Position numbers and translations under genes: made by a program | NCBI GenBank assembly: GCA_017443805.1 | Contig: JAFSXY010000128.1 | Coordinates: 1-51,672 of the forward strand | DNA from: Clostridia bacterium | GTDB taxonomy: Bacteria > Bacillota > Clostridia > Oscillospirales > Acutalibacteraceae | DNA: 51,672 nt | Direction of reading: 5' to 3' | In this document: positions 25,786-34,159 of the stretch, piece by piece | Layout of the letters: each line of letters begins with the position of its first letter | How positions within the stretch are numbered: the stretch's first letter is position 1 | Notes under the pieces: model-generated | Seen by the model: only the letters and a program-made list of their open reading frames with translations | Told to the model about the DNA's origin: nothing | Database searches by the model: none

Positions 25786-25814
25786 TTGATTCTTTGAAAA
25801 AACAATGGTATGAT
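25786..25814 (+). promoter_or_regulatory. Promoter of the two membrane zinc-ribbon genes
   Basis: TTGATT (25786-25791), a 17-base spacer and TATGAT (25809-25814), 32 bases before the ATG at 25847. Confidence 0.7.
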
Positions 25815-25846
25815 TATGCCCGTAAACAAAAGGAGGAAATGAAAAA

Positions 25847-26332
25847 ATGAAAAGAATTCGCACTGTAAAGACCGCTCTGCGCACAACGCTTATCCCTGCG
25901 CTGCCTGCGTTTACCGTTGTTCTTTGCGGCCTGCACGGTGCGGCGATCCGGGTGAAAGCGTACCCTGTTATTCCGGCAATTGTACAAACTGATAATAATT
26001 TGATTCTCCCCGATGACCATGTTCTATTCCATATAATTGATTATCTGGTCCCCGCCATAACGGTTTGTGTCGTTTTGATTTACATCTTTTTTCTTATCCG
26101 CAAAATGGCAAAAACGGAAAAAGAGGGAGATGAAGAAATCAGGAAATATACACGACGGCCGGAGAACGCCAGACGCTGGCTGTCGACCAATCCGGAAAAG
26201 GATCTGCAGAAAAGGATAAACGGAAATCAAACCGAATTGCCCGTCACCTGCCCCTACTGCGGCGCGATCGGTTATACAGACAAGGCCGGCAACTGCAAAT
26301 ACTGCGGAAGATCAATAAAAAAAAGGAGATAA
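25847..26332 (+). CDS. Small membrane protein with C-terminal zinc ribbon
   Basis: A 161-residue protein with a strong AAAGGAGG site. Residues ~12-32 form a first hydrophobic segment, residues ~62-86 (IIDYLVPAITVCVVLIYIFFL) a second; a basic, charged linker follows. Residues ~135-155 are a zinc ribbon, CPYCGAIGYTDKAGNCKYCG. The ribbon should be cytoplasmic. The next gene begins six bases after the stop and encodes a paralogue (shared RTVK/QT start and same ribbon spacing). Function unknown. Confidence 0.8.
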   Translation: MKRIRTVKTALRTTLIPALPAFTVVLCGLHGAAIRVKAYPVIPAIVQTDNNLILPDDHVLFHIIDYLVPAITVCVVLIYIFFLIRKMAKTEKEGDEEIRKYTRRPENARRWLSTNPEKDLQKRINGNQTELPVTCPYCGAIGYTDKAGNCKYCGRSIKKRR

Positions 26333-26338
26333 TCAACA

Positions 26339-26854
26339 GTGAAAATCAATCGTACCGTACAAACCGTTCGTCGCACCGTTCTGCTGTCTGCCCTGCTCGC
26401 GGCAATCCTACTGTTTTACGGCCTGTACAGCACGGTTAAGCAAAACATAGTACGAGCGGACGTGAGAATGGAAGTCTCATACGGAGACGACGGATACGCC
26501 TACATTTATCCCGTTGAAGAACAAACCGACAACACCGAGGAAGTCATGGGAACGATAGGATTCGTGGCAGTCCTGCTGATCGGCATTCCGCTTGCGGTCT
26601 ATTCCAATCATAGAGAAAAGGAAAAGAAAGAGGAAGAGCAGGCGGAGATCGTCAGACGCGCCGCTCAGGCGGCGACTGAATCTGCACGGTGCAGGAACAC
26701 TGAACTGCGTCTGCAGCAGGAAAAAGAAGCCAAAAAAGCAAAAGCGGAAGAAGCAAGGAGAAACGCCGAGCTGCTTCCCTGCCCCGGCTGCGGCGCGGTG
26801 GGCTCTATCGACGAGCACGGTTGCTGCGAATACTGCGGCAGACAAAGAAGATAA
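26339..26854 (+). CDS. Small membrane protein with coiled coil and C-terminal zinc ribbon (paralogue of previous gene)
   Basis: A 171-residue protein starting with GTG at 26339 behind AAAAGGAGA. It has hydrophobic segments at ~14-32 and ~70-88, then a long charged Lys/Glu/Ala-rich helix (EKEKKEEEQAEIVRRAAQAA onward) likely to form a coiled coil, and a zinc ribbon CPGCGAVGSIDEHGCCEYCG at ~148-167. Layout and the VKINRTVQTVRRT start match the upstream gene, so this is a tandem duplication with a lengthened linker. Function unknown. Confidence 0.8.
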   Translation: MKINRTVQTVRRTVLLSALLAAILLFYGLYSTVKQNIVRADVRMEVSYGDDGYAYIYPVEEQTDNTEEVMGTIGFVAVLLIGIPLAVYSNHREKEKKEEEQAEIVRRAAQAATESARCRNTELRLQQEKEAKKAKAEEARRNAELLPCPGCGAVGSIDEHGCCEYCGRQRR

Positions 26855-26871
26855 CCAAGAAAGATAAAATG

Positions 26872-26911
26872 AACCGGGATCTTCGTTCCATATACGAAAA
26901 TCCCGGTTTTT
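26872..26911. terminator. Bidirectional terminator between the zinc-ribbon genes and the sulfoquinovose operon
   Basis: AACCGGGAT (26872-26880) pairs with ATCCCGGTT (26900-26908), with an inner TTCGT/ACGAA stem. A short T-run follows on the plus strand and a T-rich stretch on the minus strand. Confidence 0.75.
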
Positions 26912-26935
26912 CCATTTATTTACACGCAAAAACCG

Positions 26936-28336
26936 TCAGGCCCGGTTCATCTGTTCTTTCATTTGCGCAAGCCGCTTTTTGGACAGCGGATAGGCAAACT
27001 GCATTAAAAGGAACATGACGATCAGGACTGCTGCGGGAACCGCCGTGGAAATCACGTACAGGTTTTTCAGCACGGAAGCCGACTGCACGGTGGCTTCTAC
27101 GTCGTAACCGATCATCTGCAGCAACGCCGCGCTGCCCGCGCCGGCAAGCGTCTGTCCGAGCTTGCGGGTAAAGGAATAAAAGGCGTAGCTGGTACCCTCT
27201 TCCCGTCTGCCGCTGAGCAGCTCGTGGAAATCGATCACATCCATCACCAGCGCCCAGACCTCCAAAACAAGGAAGGTCTGTCCCGCGCCGGAGAAGAAGA
27301 GCAAAGCAAGAAAAACATAGGGATTATCCGCAGCGGCGGAACCGCGCAGCAGGAACATGACCACGTTGACAACGGCCGCAAAGGCCAGACCGTAGGAACA
27401 GATCTCTTTTTTTCCGAAGCGCTTGATCAGCCGGCTCATCAGCGGGATAAACATCGCCATGGGCAAATAGGTAAACACGGTGACAAAGCTGTACAATTCC
27501 GGTTTGTTATAATAGTTTTTCAGCAGGTAATTGTAATTGGTCTGCGTATACATCTGGAATGCGATCAGCAGCATGGAGATCGCGCACAGCACAAGAAACG
27601 GCCGGTTTTTCAGCAGCGCTTTTACGGTATGTCCGATATGCAGCTTTTCCTGCGTCTGCTTCGGCGGAAGCGAAACGCGCTCCTTTGTCATCTTAAAATG
27701 CGCAAAATACACAAAGACGGACACGACCGCAAGCACGGCGACGGACAGCGTCAGCTTTTTGCCGTCGAGCACCTTTGTGCCGTCGGCAAGCGTGGAATAG
27801 ACTACAAAAGGCAGCAGCATGGTGCCGGGCACGCCGCCGACGCCCGCGCCGATGGAACGCCACATGGACAAAGAGGAGCGTTCGATCTCATCCGTTGTAA
27901 CAACAGACGCCAAAGAGCCGTACGGGATATTGGTTCCCGTATACATCATGCCGTAGAAAATATAAGTCACGTAGGCAAAAATCAGATACTGCGTGGAGGA
28001 GAGCCCGGGGATCTGCGTGAACATCAGAACGGCGGCGATCGCGAGCGGAACGGCCGCTCCCAGGATATACGGACGGAAACGCCCGTATTTGGACGGCTTA
28101 CGGCTGTCGATAAAGCCGCCCCACAGCGGATCGTTGATCGCGTCCCAAATGCGGGCGACGATCATCAGAGTGGAGATCTTTTTCGGCTGGATCTTCAGTA
28201 CATCCGTATAGAACAGCTGCTGAAAGGACGAGATCAGAGAAAACGTCATCAGACCGCCGGCGTCGCCGAGGGCGTAGCCGATCCGGTCCTTCATCCCGAT
28301 CCCGTAGGTCTTTTCGGAATTCGCGATATTATCCAT
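26936..28336 (-). CDS. GPH-family sugar:cation symporter, probable sulfoquinovose importer
   Basis: A 466-residue protein with about twelve membrane helices. ARIWDAINDPLWGGFIDSR is the family signature of the glycoside-pentoside-hexuronide (MelB-like) symporters, and the N-terminus (RIGYALGDAGGLMTFSLISS) also fits. E. coli's putative sulfoquinovose importers YihO and YihP belong to the same family. It is the last gene of the sulfoglycolysis operon, 34 bases after the exporter gene, so import of sulfoquinovose or its glycerol glycoside is the natural inference; the sequence alone cannot prove substrate. Confidence 0.87.
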   Translation of the reverse strand: MDNIANSEKTYGIGMKDRIGYALGDAGGLMTFSLISSFQQLFYTDVLKIQPKKISTLMIVARIWDAINDPLWGGFIDSRKPSKYGRFRPYILGAAVPLAIAAVLMFTQIPGLSSTQYLIFAYVTYIFYGMMYTGTNIPYGSLASVVTTDEIERSSLSMWRSIGAGVGGVPGTMLLPFVVYSTLADGTKVLDGKKLTLSVAVLAVVSVFVYFAHFKMTKERVSLPPKQTQEKLHIGHTVKALLKNRPFLVLCAISMLLIAFQMYTQTNYNYLLKNYYNKPELYSFVTVFTYLPMAMFIPLMSRLIKRFGKKEICSYGLAFAAVVNVVMFLLRGSAAADNPYVFLALLFFSGAGQTFLVLEVWALVMDVIDFHELLSGRREEGTSYAFYSFTRKLGQTLAGAGSAALLQMIGYDVEATVQSASVLKNLYVISTAVPAAVLIVMFLLMQFAYPLSKKRLAQMKEQMNRA

Positions 28337-28370
28337 GATAAAGGTTCCTTTCCCTTTGATTGGTACGGTA

Positions 28371-29105
28371 TTATTTCAATAACAATGAGACGCCGCTGAG
28401 CAGCATCAACGCGTAGGTCAAGATCAAAAATGCCTTACGGCTCATTTTATCGGCGATCCGGTTGCCGAGCAGGATCGCACCGACCAAAACGGCCAGACAA
28501 ACCGCCGTCAGCACAAGCGTTTCCCCGGTAAAGCTGCCGGACAGGGCGTCCGTGACTGCCAAAACGGCATTTAGAACGATCCACACGGCGCTGAGCGTGG
28601 CGCGGAACGTATCGGTTTCTTTCAGTTTTACACTCGCATAGCTGACGATCAGCGGGCCGCCGCAGACGAACAGACCGTGCACAAGCCCGCCCAACACCAG
28701 AAAAACATAACCGAGCGCCCTGCTCTTCTCCGCGAGATCCTTTTTCAGCAAAAAGCCCGCGAAATTCATCAGCGCAAAAACAATCACAAGCGCGCCGAGC
28801 AGCTTGAACAACAGTCCGCCGGTTGCGGAGAGCAGCGTTTTCAGATACGCGCCTGCAAGCATGCCGGGCAGCGTGACGCCGAGGATCAGCAGCAGTTCTT
28901 TTTTATCGACCGCCGTATGTTTTTTTGCAACCACGCCCACGGAAGCGGCCAGTCCCATTACGTTCAAAACGGGACGCGCGGTATCCAGCCCCACCAGCAT
29001 AACGGAAAAGGGCATGGCCAGCACCGTACCGGCAAAGCCGGTCACGCATTGGATGATATTGGACAGAAAAACAACGGCTAAAAAACCGACGGTCCGGGCG
29101 TTCAA
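28371..29105 (-). CDS. TauE/SafE-family permease, probable sulfonate exporter
   Basis: A 244-residue protein with seven or eight membrane helices. The N-terminal NIIQCVTGFAGTVLAMPFSV and central GLVHGLFVCGGPLIVSYASV are the paired repeats of the TauE/SafE (DUF81) family, which moves sulfite and organosulfonates. It overlaps the isomerase gene by four bases within the sulfoglycolysis operon. The likely cargo is dihydroxypropanesulfonate or sulfolactaldehyde, the three-carbon sulfonate end products. Direction and cargo are inferred from context. Confidence 0.88.
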   Translation of the reverse strand: MNARTVGFLAVVFLSNIIQCVTGFAGTVLAMPFSVMLVGLDTARPVLNVMGLAASVGVVAKKHTAVDKKELLLILGVTLPGMLAGAYLKTLLSATGGLLFKLLGALVIVFALMNFAGFLLKKDLAEKSRALGYVFLVLGGLVHGLFVCGGPLIVSYASVKLKETDTFRATLSAVWIVLNAVLAVTDALSGSFTGETLVLTAVCLAVLVGAILLGNRIADKMSRKAFLILTYALMLLSGVSLLLK

Positions 29106-30433
29106 AACGCAAAGACCTCGATACCGAGCATTTTTCCGAGCGAGGAAACGGCGGCGGAGATATCCCCCATGGCGACCGCATAATGGGGCTCCCAGCCGTA
29201 TTCCACCGCGCCGCGGACAATGCTTTCCGCATTGCAGGCGGTTCTGATTACAACAGTAGTCCCCGCATACTGCTGCGGGCGGTCCAGCGCCTCGCCCTTT
29301 ACGGTCAGGATACGGAACGCACCTTTTGCGTCCTTCCCCACGCGCAGGACCGTGACCGCCGGCGCTGCTTTACAGCCGAACTCCAGCGTCGGGCCGATTT
29401 TCCGGTTGCAGTGTACGCCCGCCTTTGCGCCGGTATCTTCCCGCGCAAGCGAGCATGCGCCGGTGCCGCAGTGCCAAAACGTTACGGTATTTTCTTTGCG
29501 GTCCAATGCGACGGGATCGCCGAAAAACGCGGGCTTGCCCGTCAACTCCGCCGCTATGTACATGGACAAAGCGCCGTAGGTATCCGCCTCGCACGCTGCG
29601 GGCACACCGAGGTCGTTGAGCATGGCGAGCACCGCGCAGACGGGCGTGCCGAAGGACGTAAAGAAATCCGGCCAGCAGCGCGAAGACAGCGCGCCGATAT
29701 GATTTTCTTTTACGAAATCATCATAGGCTTTATACAGCCGCGCAAAATCCAACACGTTTTGCGCGTTGATCCCATCCAGCCCGCAAATGCGGCGCGAAGC
29801 GTCCGCAAGATACGGCGCGGCGTCCGCCTGAGAAAAGGATTTCGCTTTTTCGATCAGCTCCCGCGCCTCAATGGACAGGATATTGCAGCCGAAGGCGGAC
29901 ATGATCTCGCCGTCCAGCGCCTTACCGAAGCCAAAGCCCTGCGGCGTTTGGCCCACCTGCAGTACGTTCAGCGAACAAAGCGCCTTTTTCACGCGCGCCG
30001 CGCTGAATACGGCCGCGAGCGCCCCCGCCGTTTCACTGTCGGCAGGCGAACCGTAAACGAAGGAATACGGCCTGCCGAAAGCAGAGAGCATATTTGCCGC
30101 GCTGAACGCCCCGGTGAGAGCGTTGAGCTTCAGCCTGCCGGTATCCGCCGCCGGCTCCTCCGGCGTCCAGAGCAAGACGGGGCAGGACAGTTTCCGCAGC
30201 GCCTCGGCCGTATACGCGCCGTTGGCAAAGGTCACGTTCTGGATCACGGCAAGATCGGCAGACTTCCCTTCCAGAAACGCCTCCACCTGCGCCGTGCCGA
30301 GCAGTGTTGTGTCGGGGACGGCAATATTTTCATCCAGCGTACGCAGCAGCGCCGAAGACTGCCGGAATACCTGCGCAGCGGCCGCCTGATCGAAGGTGGG
30401 CACGCCGATCGGGATATAAACGGAACGGAACAT
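29102..30433 (-). CDS. L-fucose/L-arabinose isomerase-fold enzyme, probable sulfoquinovose isomerase
   Basis: A 443-residue cytoplasmic protein of the metal-dependent L-fucose isomerase-like family. SRCWPDFFTSFGTPVCAVLA, CEADTYGALSMY (metal-ligand Glu) and FWHCGTGACSLA (metal-ligand His) are the recognisable C-terminal active-site segments. In the operon it lies between the YihU-like reductase (five bases away) and the exporter (overlapping). In transaldolase-type sulfoglycolysis, sulfoquinovose is converted to 6-deoxy-6-sulfofructose by such an isomerase, rather than by the YihS-type enzyme of E. coli. The family is sure; the substrate is contextual. Confidence 0.87.
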   Translation of the reverse strand: MFRSVYIPIGVPTFDQAAAAQVFRQSSALLRTLDENIAVPDTTLLGTAQVEAFLEGKSADLAVIQNVTFANGAYTAEALRKLSCPVLLWTPEEPAADTGRLKLNALTGAFSAANMLSAFGRPYSFVYGSPADSETAGALAAVFSAARVKKALCSLNVLQVGQTPQGFGFGKALDGEIMSAFGCNILSIEARELIEKAKSFSQADAAPYLADASRRICGLDGINAQNVLDFARLYKAYDDFVKENHIGALSSRCWPDFFTSFGTPVCAVLAMLNDLGVPAACEADTYGALSMYIAAELTGKPAFFGDPVALDRKENTVTFWHCGTGACSLAREDTGAKAGVHCNRKIGPTLEFGCKAAPAVTVLRVGKDAKGAFRILTVKGEALDRPQQYAGTTVVIRTACNAESIVRGAVEYGWEPHYAVAMGDISAAVSSLGKMLGIEVFAF

Positions 30434-30438
30434 TTTGA

Positions 30439-31296
30439 TTACCTTTCCTTTACGATTTTGTAGGTCGCGCGGAAATCGAGCTTTCCGAGACCTTTTTGGA
30501 TCCCCTCGTCATACACGGCCTTGGCGTTGGCGGCGCCGGGCATGGGAAATCCCTTTTCTTCGCTGAGCGCCATACAAATACCAAGGTCCTTGTGCATATT
30601 TTCCATGGAAAACGCCGTTTCCCAGTTTTCGGCGGCAAGGTTGCGCCACTGGCCGTCCAGATAGAAATTCTGTCCGCCGCCGTAGGAGATCGCCTCGGCG
30701 AAATCGCCCGGTGAGATCCCGCATTTACATGCAAGCGCCAGCGTTTCGTTGACGCCGTTCTGGATCTGCGCCACAAGCGCGTTGTGGCAGATCTTCATGG
30801 TGATGCCGCTGCCGACGTCGCCCATACGTTTGACGTTGCAGCCCATATAAAGCAGAATGGGCCGGATCTCCTCAAACAACGCTTCGGAACAGCCCGCGTA
30901 AATGCCGAGCGTCCCGGCGATGGCCGCGGGCTTGGATTTTACAACGGGGCAATCCGCAAATCTGCCGCCGCGCGCTTCTACGCGCTTTGCCGTAGCGACG
31001 GAAACGGAAGGGTCGACCGTGCTCATATCGATGCAGATCTTTGTTTCGTCGATCGCGGGTAAAATCTCATCGTAGACGCCGGTCAGGTGCTCGGATCTGG
31101 GCACCATGGTAATGATCACGTCGCTTTTTTCGGCAAGCGCAAGGTTTGAGGGGCAGCCTGCCGCGCCGAGAGCGGCAAGCTTTGCGGTCTTTTCGGGGAC
31201 GACGTCAAAAACGTAAACAACGTCGTCGTGTTTTTTTACGATATTCTCACACATGGACTCGCCCATGACGCCGAGTCCGATAAATCCGATCTTCAT
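30439..31296 (-). CDS. Beta-hydroxyacid dehydrogenase, probable sulfolactaldehyde reductase (YihU-like)
   Basis: A 285-residue NAD(P)H-dependent enzyme of the 3-hydroxyisobutyrate dehydrogenase family. The Rossmann motif is FIGLGVMGESM (residues 5-15), the catalytic lysine Lys168 (ITMKICHNA), and the family segment MHKDLGICMA matches YihU's HKDLGI. The substrate loop reads CPVVKSKPAA, where YihU has PVGRTS; the sulfonate-contacting Arg is replaced by Lys120. It should reduce sulfolactaldehyde to 2,3-dihydroxypropanesulfonate. Its ribosome site (GGAG) overlaps the stop of the transaldolase gene. Confidence 0.88.
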   Translation of the reverse strand: MKIGFIGLGVMGESMCENIVKKHDDVVYVFDVVPEKTAKLAALGAAGCPSNLALAEKSDVIITMVPRSEHLTGVYDEILPAIDETKICIDMSTVDPSVSVATAKRVEARGGRFADCPVVKSKPAAIAGTLGIYAGCSEALFEEIRPILLYMGCNVKRMGDVGSGITMKICHNALVAQIQNGVNETLALACKCGISPGDFAEAISYGGGQNFYLDGQWRNLAAENWETAFSMENMHKDLGICMALSEEKGFPMPGAANAKAVYDEGIQKGLGKLDFRATYKIVKER

Positions 31297-31300
31297 GGCT

Positions 31301-31987
31301 TTACTCCGTGACCGTTTTATCCCATGCGGCGCAGAATTTTCCGAGGCCGTAATCCGTAAACGGATGATAAAAGCTGTCCTTGAAAACCTGCAGGCCGGCG
31401 GTCACGATATCGGCGCCGGAAACGGCACAGTCCACAAACTGCTTGCCGGTGCGCACCGCGGCGCAGATGATCTGCGTTTCGCCGTAGAAGCCGTAGTTTT
31501 TATAGATATCCACGATATCCTGAATATACGCGCTGCACTCCTCGCCGCTGGACTCCTTCCAGCCGATAAAGGGCGAAACGAACAAGGATTTGTTCTTGGC
31601 GGCGATCAGCGCCTGCGAGGCAGAGAACACAAGCGTCAGGTTGGTCCGCACACCCTTCTGCTCCAGTCTGCGCGCTGCGGCTATCCCCGCCTGCGTGCAG
31701 GGGATCTTGATCACGAAATTCGGGCACATGGCGGCAATTTTGCAGCCCATGGCGACCATTTCGTCCGCGTTGTCCAGATGCGGGTTGATCTCCACGGAGA
31801 TCGGGAATTTATCCCAGCCGGTCAGGCCTTTTTCCGCTGCGAAATCACTGAGCTCAGAAAGTACGGTCAGGAACGGCTTGCCGCTGTTCATGATATGGTT
31901 GGGGTTTGTGGTCACGCCGTCGATACCGAAGGTATCGTACGCCTCGCGGATCTCATCGATCTTTGCGCTGTCTAAAAAATACTTCAT
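31301..31987 (-). CDS. Transaldolase, probable 6-deoxy-6-sulfofructose transaldolase
   Basis: A 228-residue enzyme of the short transaldolase/fructose-6-phosphate aldolase family. FGIDGVTTNPNHI and CPNFVIKIPCT with Schiff-base Lys94 are diagnostic; GADIVTAGLQVF near the C-terminus also fits. Within this operon it should move the dihydroxyacetone unit of sulfofructose to glyceraldehyde-3-phosphate, giving fructose-6-phosphate and sulfolactaldehyde. The ATG at 31987 overlaps the stop of the upstream glycosidase gene by one base (TAATG) and follows AAAGGA; the longer open frame is only a shadow of that gene. Confidence 0.92.
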   Translation of the reverse strand: MKYFLDSAKIDEIREAYDTFGIDGVTTNPNHIMNSGKPFLTVLSELSDFAAEKGLTGWDKFPISVEINPHLDNADEMVAMGCKIAAMCPNFVIKIPCTQAGIAAARRLEQKGVRTNLTLVFSASQALIAAKNKSLFVSPFIGWKESSGEECSAYIQDIVDIYKNYGFYGETQIICAAVRTGKQFVDCAVSGADIVTAGLQVFKDSFYHPFTDYGLGKFCAAWDKTVTE

Positions 31988-34008
31988 TATATATCCTTTC
32001 CCTGATAGATTTTTTGCAGAGTTTTTTGTAAGTCGAGCAGCTCTTCCCCGCCGTTTTTGCGCACGAACACGGGCGGACAGCCGAGCGGCGCGGGCACGTC
32101 GTATACGCCGCCGCCGTATTCCCTGCCGGAAAATGCGTGGATCCACATATCGTTCGGCAGAAATACGCGCCGGTTTTTTGCATCCGGTCTTAAAACAGGC
32201 GCGACAAGGATATCGCGGCCGAGCAGGTATTCGTAGCTCTCATTGAACGCCGCTTCCTCCGGATAATAGAAGAACAACGGCCTTACGACGCCCACGCCCT
32301 TTTCGGCGTTATAAGCGACCGCGTCTTTGAGATAGGGCTTGAGCGCCTTATGCATCCGGCTCATAACCGCGCCGTGGCAAAGCACCTGCTCGCTTGCGTC
32401 AAACTGCGCGTTGAGATCGGGATTTAAGCCCTCGTGCGAGCGCATCAGGGGTGAAAAAGCGTTCATCTCGCACCAGCGCATATACGTTTCTTCGCTGCGC
32501 TTCAGGTTGAAAAAGCTGGTATAGCCGCCGATATCGGAATGCGAAAGACCGAAGCCGCAGACCGTAAGGTTCAGCATGGCGGGGATCACCGACGGCAGAC
32601 CGAAATCCATGGAGAAGTCCACGTGGTTGTCGCCGTTCCACATCATGGTGGAATAACGCGGCGTTTCGCTGTAGCCCGCGCGCGTAAAGAACATGATCTC
32701 TCCCAGCTTTCCGGTCTCCTCCAGCAGCTCGCGATTGAGCCTTGCCCAGCGCGCCGGCCAGGTATTGTGCACAAGCTCCGGGTTTTCTTTGCTGAACAAA
32801 ACGCAGTCCGTAGGCAGATATTCGCCGAAATCCGCCATCCAGCCGGAAAGCCCGAAATCGATCATATTGGTTTTGATCTTATCCTTCAGCCACCGCACCG
32901 CGTCGGGGTTTGTCAGGTCGATCATGGCCGCGGGGAAGGTGGTGATGGTCACGTAATAATCCTCACCCGCCTCGTTTTTGACGCAGTAGCCGAGGGCGGA
33001 CGCCTCCGTATACAGTGCTTTTTCCACCGCGAGAAAGGGGTTGCAGTACCCCAGCACACGGACGCCCTTATCGGCAAGCGCTTTTATCTTATCCGGCAGT
33101 TCGGGATAGAGTTCGGCGTCCCATTCCCAGTTCCAGACAAGCTGTTTGCCGGCGGCGGTCACGCGCCTGCCCTCCCAGTCCTGGATCCAGACGCCGCAGA
33201 CGTCCGCACCGTGGGCAAGCACATTCTCCACCTTATCCATCATGATCTGCGTGCCGCCCTGGATGCCGAGGATCTCGCCGTCGTACACCCAATCGGGCAG
33301 CGGCGGCTGACGCCCCAGCAGGTCGGACAGGGTTTGGAGCACGTCCTCAAACGTTTTTCCAAAGCCGAACCAGCACGGCGCCACCGTATCGGTTTTGATC
33401 ACAAAACGGTCGGCTGCAGTAAAATCAAATTCGTTGCGCGCCGTTGAAGCGGAATGGAAGAAATACCTGCGGGAGCTTAAATATGTGGGCTGCGCGTAAT
33501 AGGTCTCGTAGTCGGTCAGTTTTTGTTTCTTCTGTGAATTCCGTATGCCGACCAGCTGCTTTACGAGTTTTTTTCCCACCTGCAGGGCGTTGTTGTGCTC
33601 CGCCACCCAGACGTTCACCTTTTCGCCGCGCAGGTCGAACGCGGTAAAGTTCTCCCCTGCCCCGTACACGTGCTCGCTTGCCTCGGCGGGCACCGTCATC
33701 CACAGGCGGTTATACTCCGAAAGGCCTTCAAAATCCACGCGCAGGCACTGCGGCGTTTGGGCCGTCAGGAGTACGCTGCCCTCGGTGAGCGTGATTTTCG
33801 CGGACGCTTCGAACGCTTCCACGCCGACAACGGCAAGCGTTTTTCTGCGGGCGAAAGTCTCGGTGATCCGGAAGCTGCCGCGCTTCATCACGTAATCGTT
33901 GCTCCCGCTGCCGACCTCCAGCAGCGCGTCCTGTTCGGAGACCTTAAAAATCAAACGGTTATCGTATAAAATTTGCAGGGCGCCGTTTAACGCCCGAAAT
34001 TCCAGCAT
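31987..34008 (-). CDS. yihQ: GH31 sulfoquinovosidase (YihQ-like)
   Basis: A 673-residue glycoside hydrolase family 31 enzyme with no signal peptide, expected to release sulfoquinovose from sulfoquinovosyl glycerol in the cytoplasm. GWMADFGEYLPTD holds the nucleophile Asp393, and MMWNGD the acid/base Asp460. Against E. coli YihQ as I remember it, these and other active-site residues align with a constant offset of 12. The substrate-pocket residues Gln250 (GIQGG), Gln276 (IQDW), Trp292 and Tyr496 are conserved, but Gln289 (GKQLVW) replaces the sulfonate-binding Arg301. First gene of the operon, with promoter and GGAGAGAG ribosome site. Confidence 0.93.
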   Translation of the reverse strand: MLEFRALNGALQILYDNRLIFKVSEQDALLEVGSGSNDYVMKRGSFRITETFARRKTLAVVGVEAFEASAKITLTEGSVLLTAQTPQCLRVDFEGLSEYNRLWMTVPAEASEHVYGAGENFTAFDLRGEKVNVWVAEHNNALQVGKKLVKQLVGIRNSQKKQKLTDYETYYAQPTYLSSRRYFFHSASTARNEFDFTAADRFVIKTDTVAPCWFGFGKTFEDVLQTLSDLLGRQPPLPDWVYDGEILGIQGGTQIMMDKVENVLAHGADVCGVWIQDWEGRRVTAAGKQLVWNWEWDAELYPELPDKIKALADKGVRVLGYCNPFLAVEKALYTEASALGYCVKNEAGEDYYVTITTFPAAMIDLTNPDAVRWLKDKIKTNMIDFGLSGWMADFGEYLPTDCVLFSKENPELVHNTWPARWARLNRELLEETGKLGEIMFFTRAGYSETPRYSTMMWNGDNHVDFSMDFGLPSVIPAMLNLTVCGFGLSHSDIGGYTSFFNLKRSEETYMRWCEMNAFSPLMRSHEGLNPDLNAQFDASEQVLCHGAVMSRMHKALKPYLKDAVAYNAEKGVGVVRPLFFYYPEEAAFNESYEYLLGRDILVAPVLRPDAKNRRVFLPNDMWIHAFSGREYGGGVYDVPAPLGCPPVFVRKNGGEELLDLQKTLQKIYQGKDI

Positions 34009-34038
34009 GGCACTCTCTCCTTTGCAGATCTTTGCTCT

Positions 34039-34068
34039 ATTTTACCTCATTTCCCGCCGAAAAGTCAA
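34039..34068 (-). promoter_or_regulatory. Promoter of the sulfoquinovose operon
   Basis: Minus-strand TTGACT (34068-34063), an 18-base spacer and TAAAAT (34044-34039), 30 bases before the glycosidase start. No clear operator palindrome was seen next to it, and no regulator gene lies in the operon. Confidence 0.75.
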
Positions 34069-34103
34069 CAATTTCACATACGCGTTATTTTATGATTTTT
34101 TCC

Positions 34104-34132
34104 TTGCCATTTTGTCATTGCCATGTTAAAAT
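34104..34132 (+). promoter_or_regulatory. Promoter candidate for the exonuclease III gene
   Basis: TTGCCA (34104-34109), a 17-base spacer and TAAAAT (34127-34132), 27 bases before the ATG at 34160 and divergent from the sulfoquinovose promoter. Confidence 0.65.
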
Positions 34133-34159
34133 AAATATATATGTTTTGGGAGTGTCGCA

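Noticed and set aside
34009-34159. Operator for the sulfoquinovose operon
   Set aside because: I looked for a palindrome near the two divergent promoters but saw none strong enough to report.
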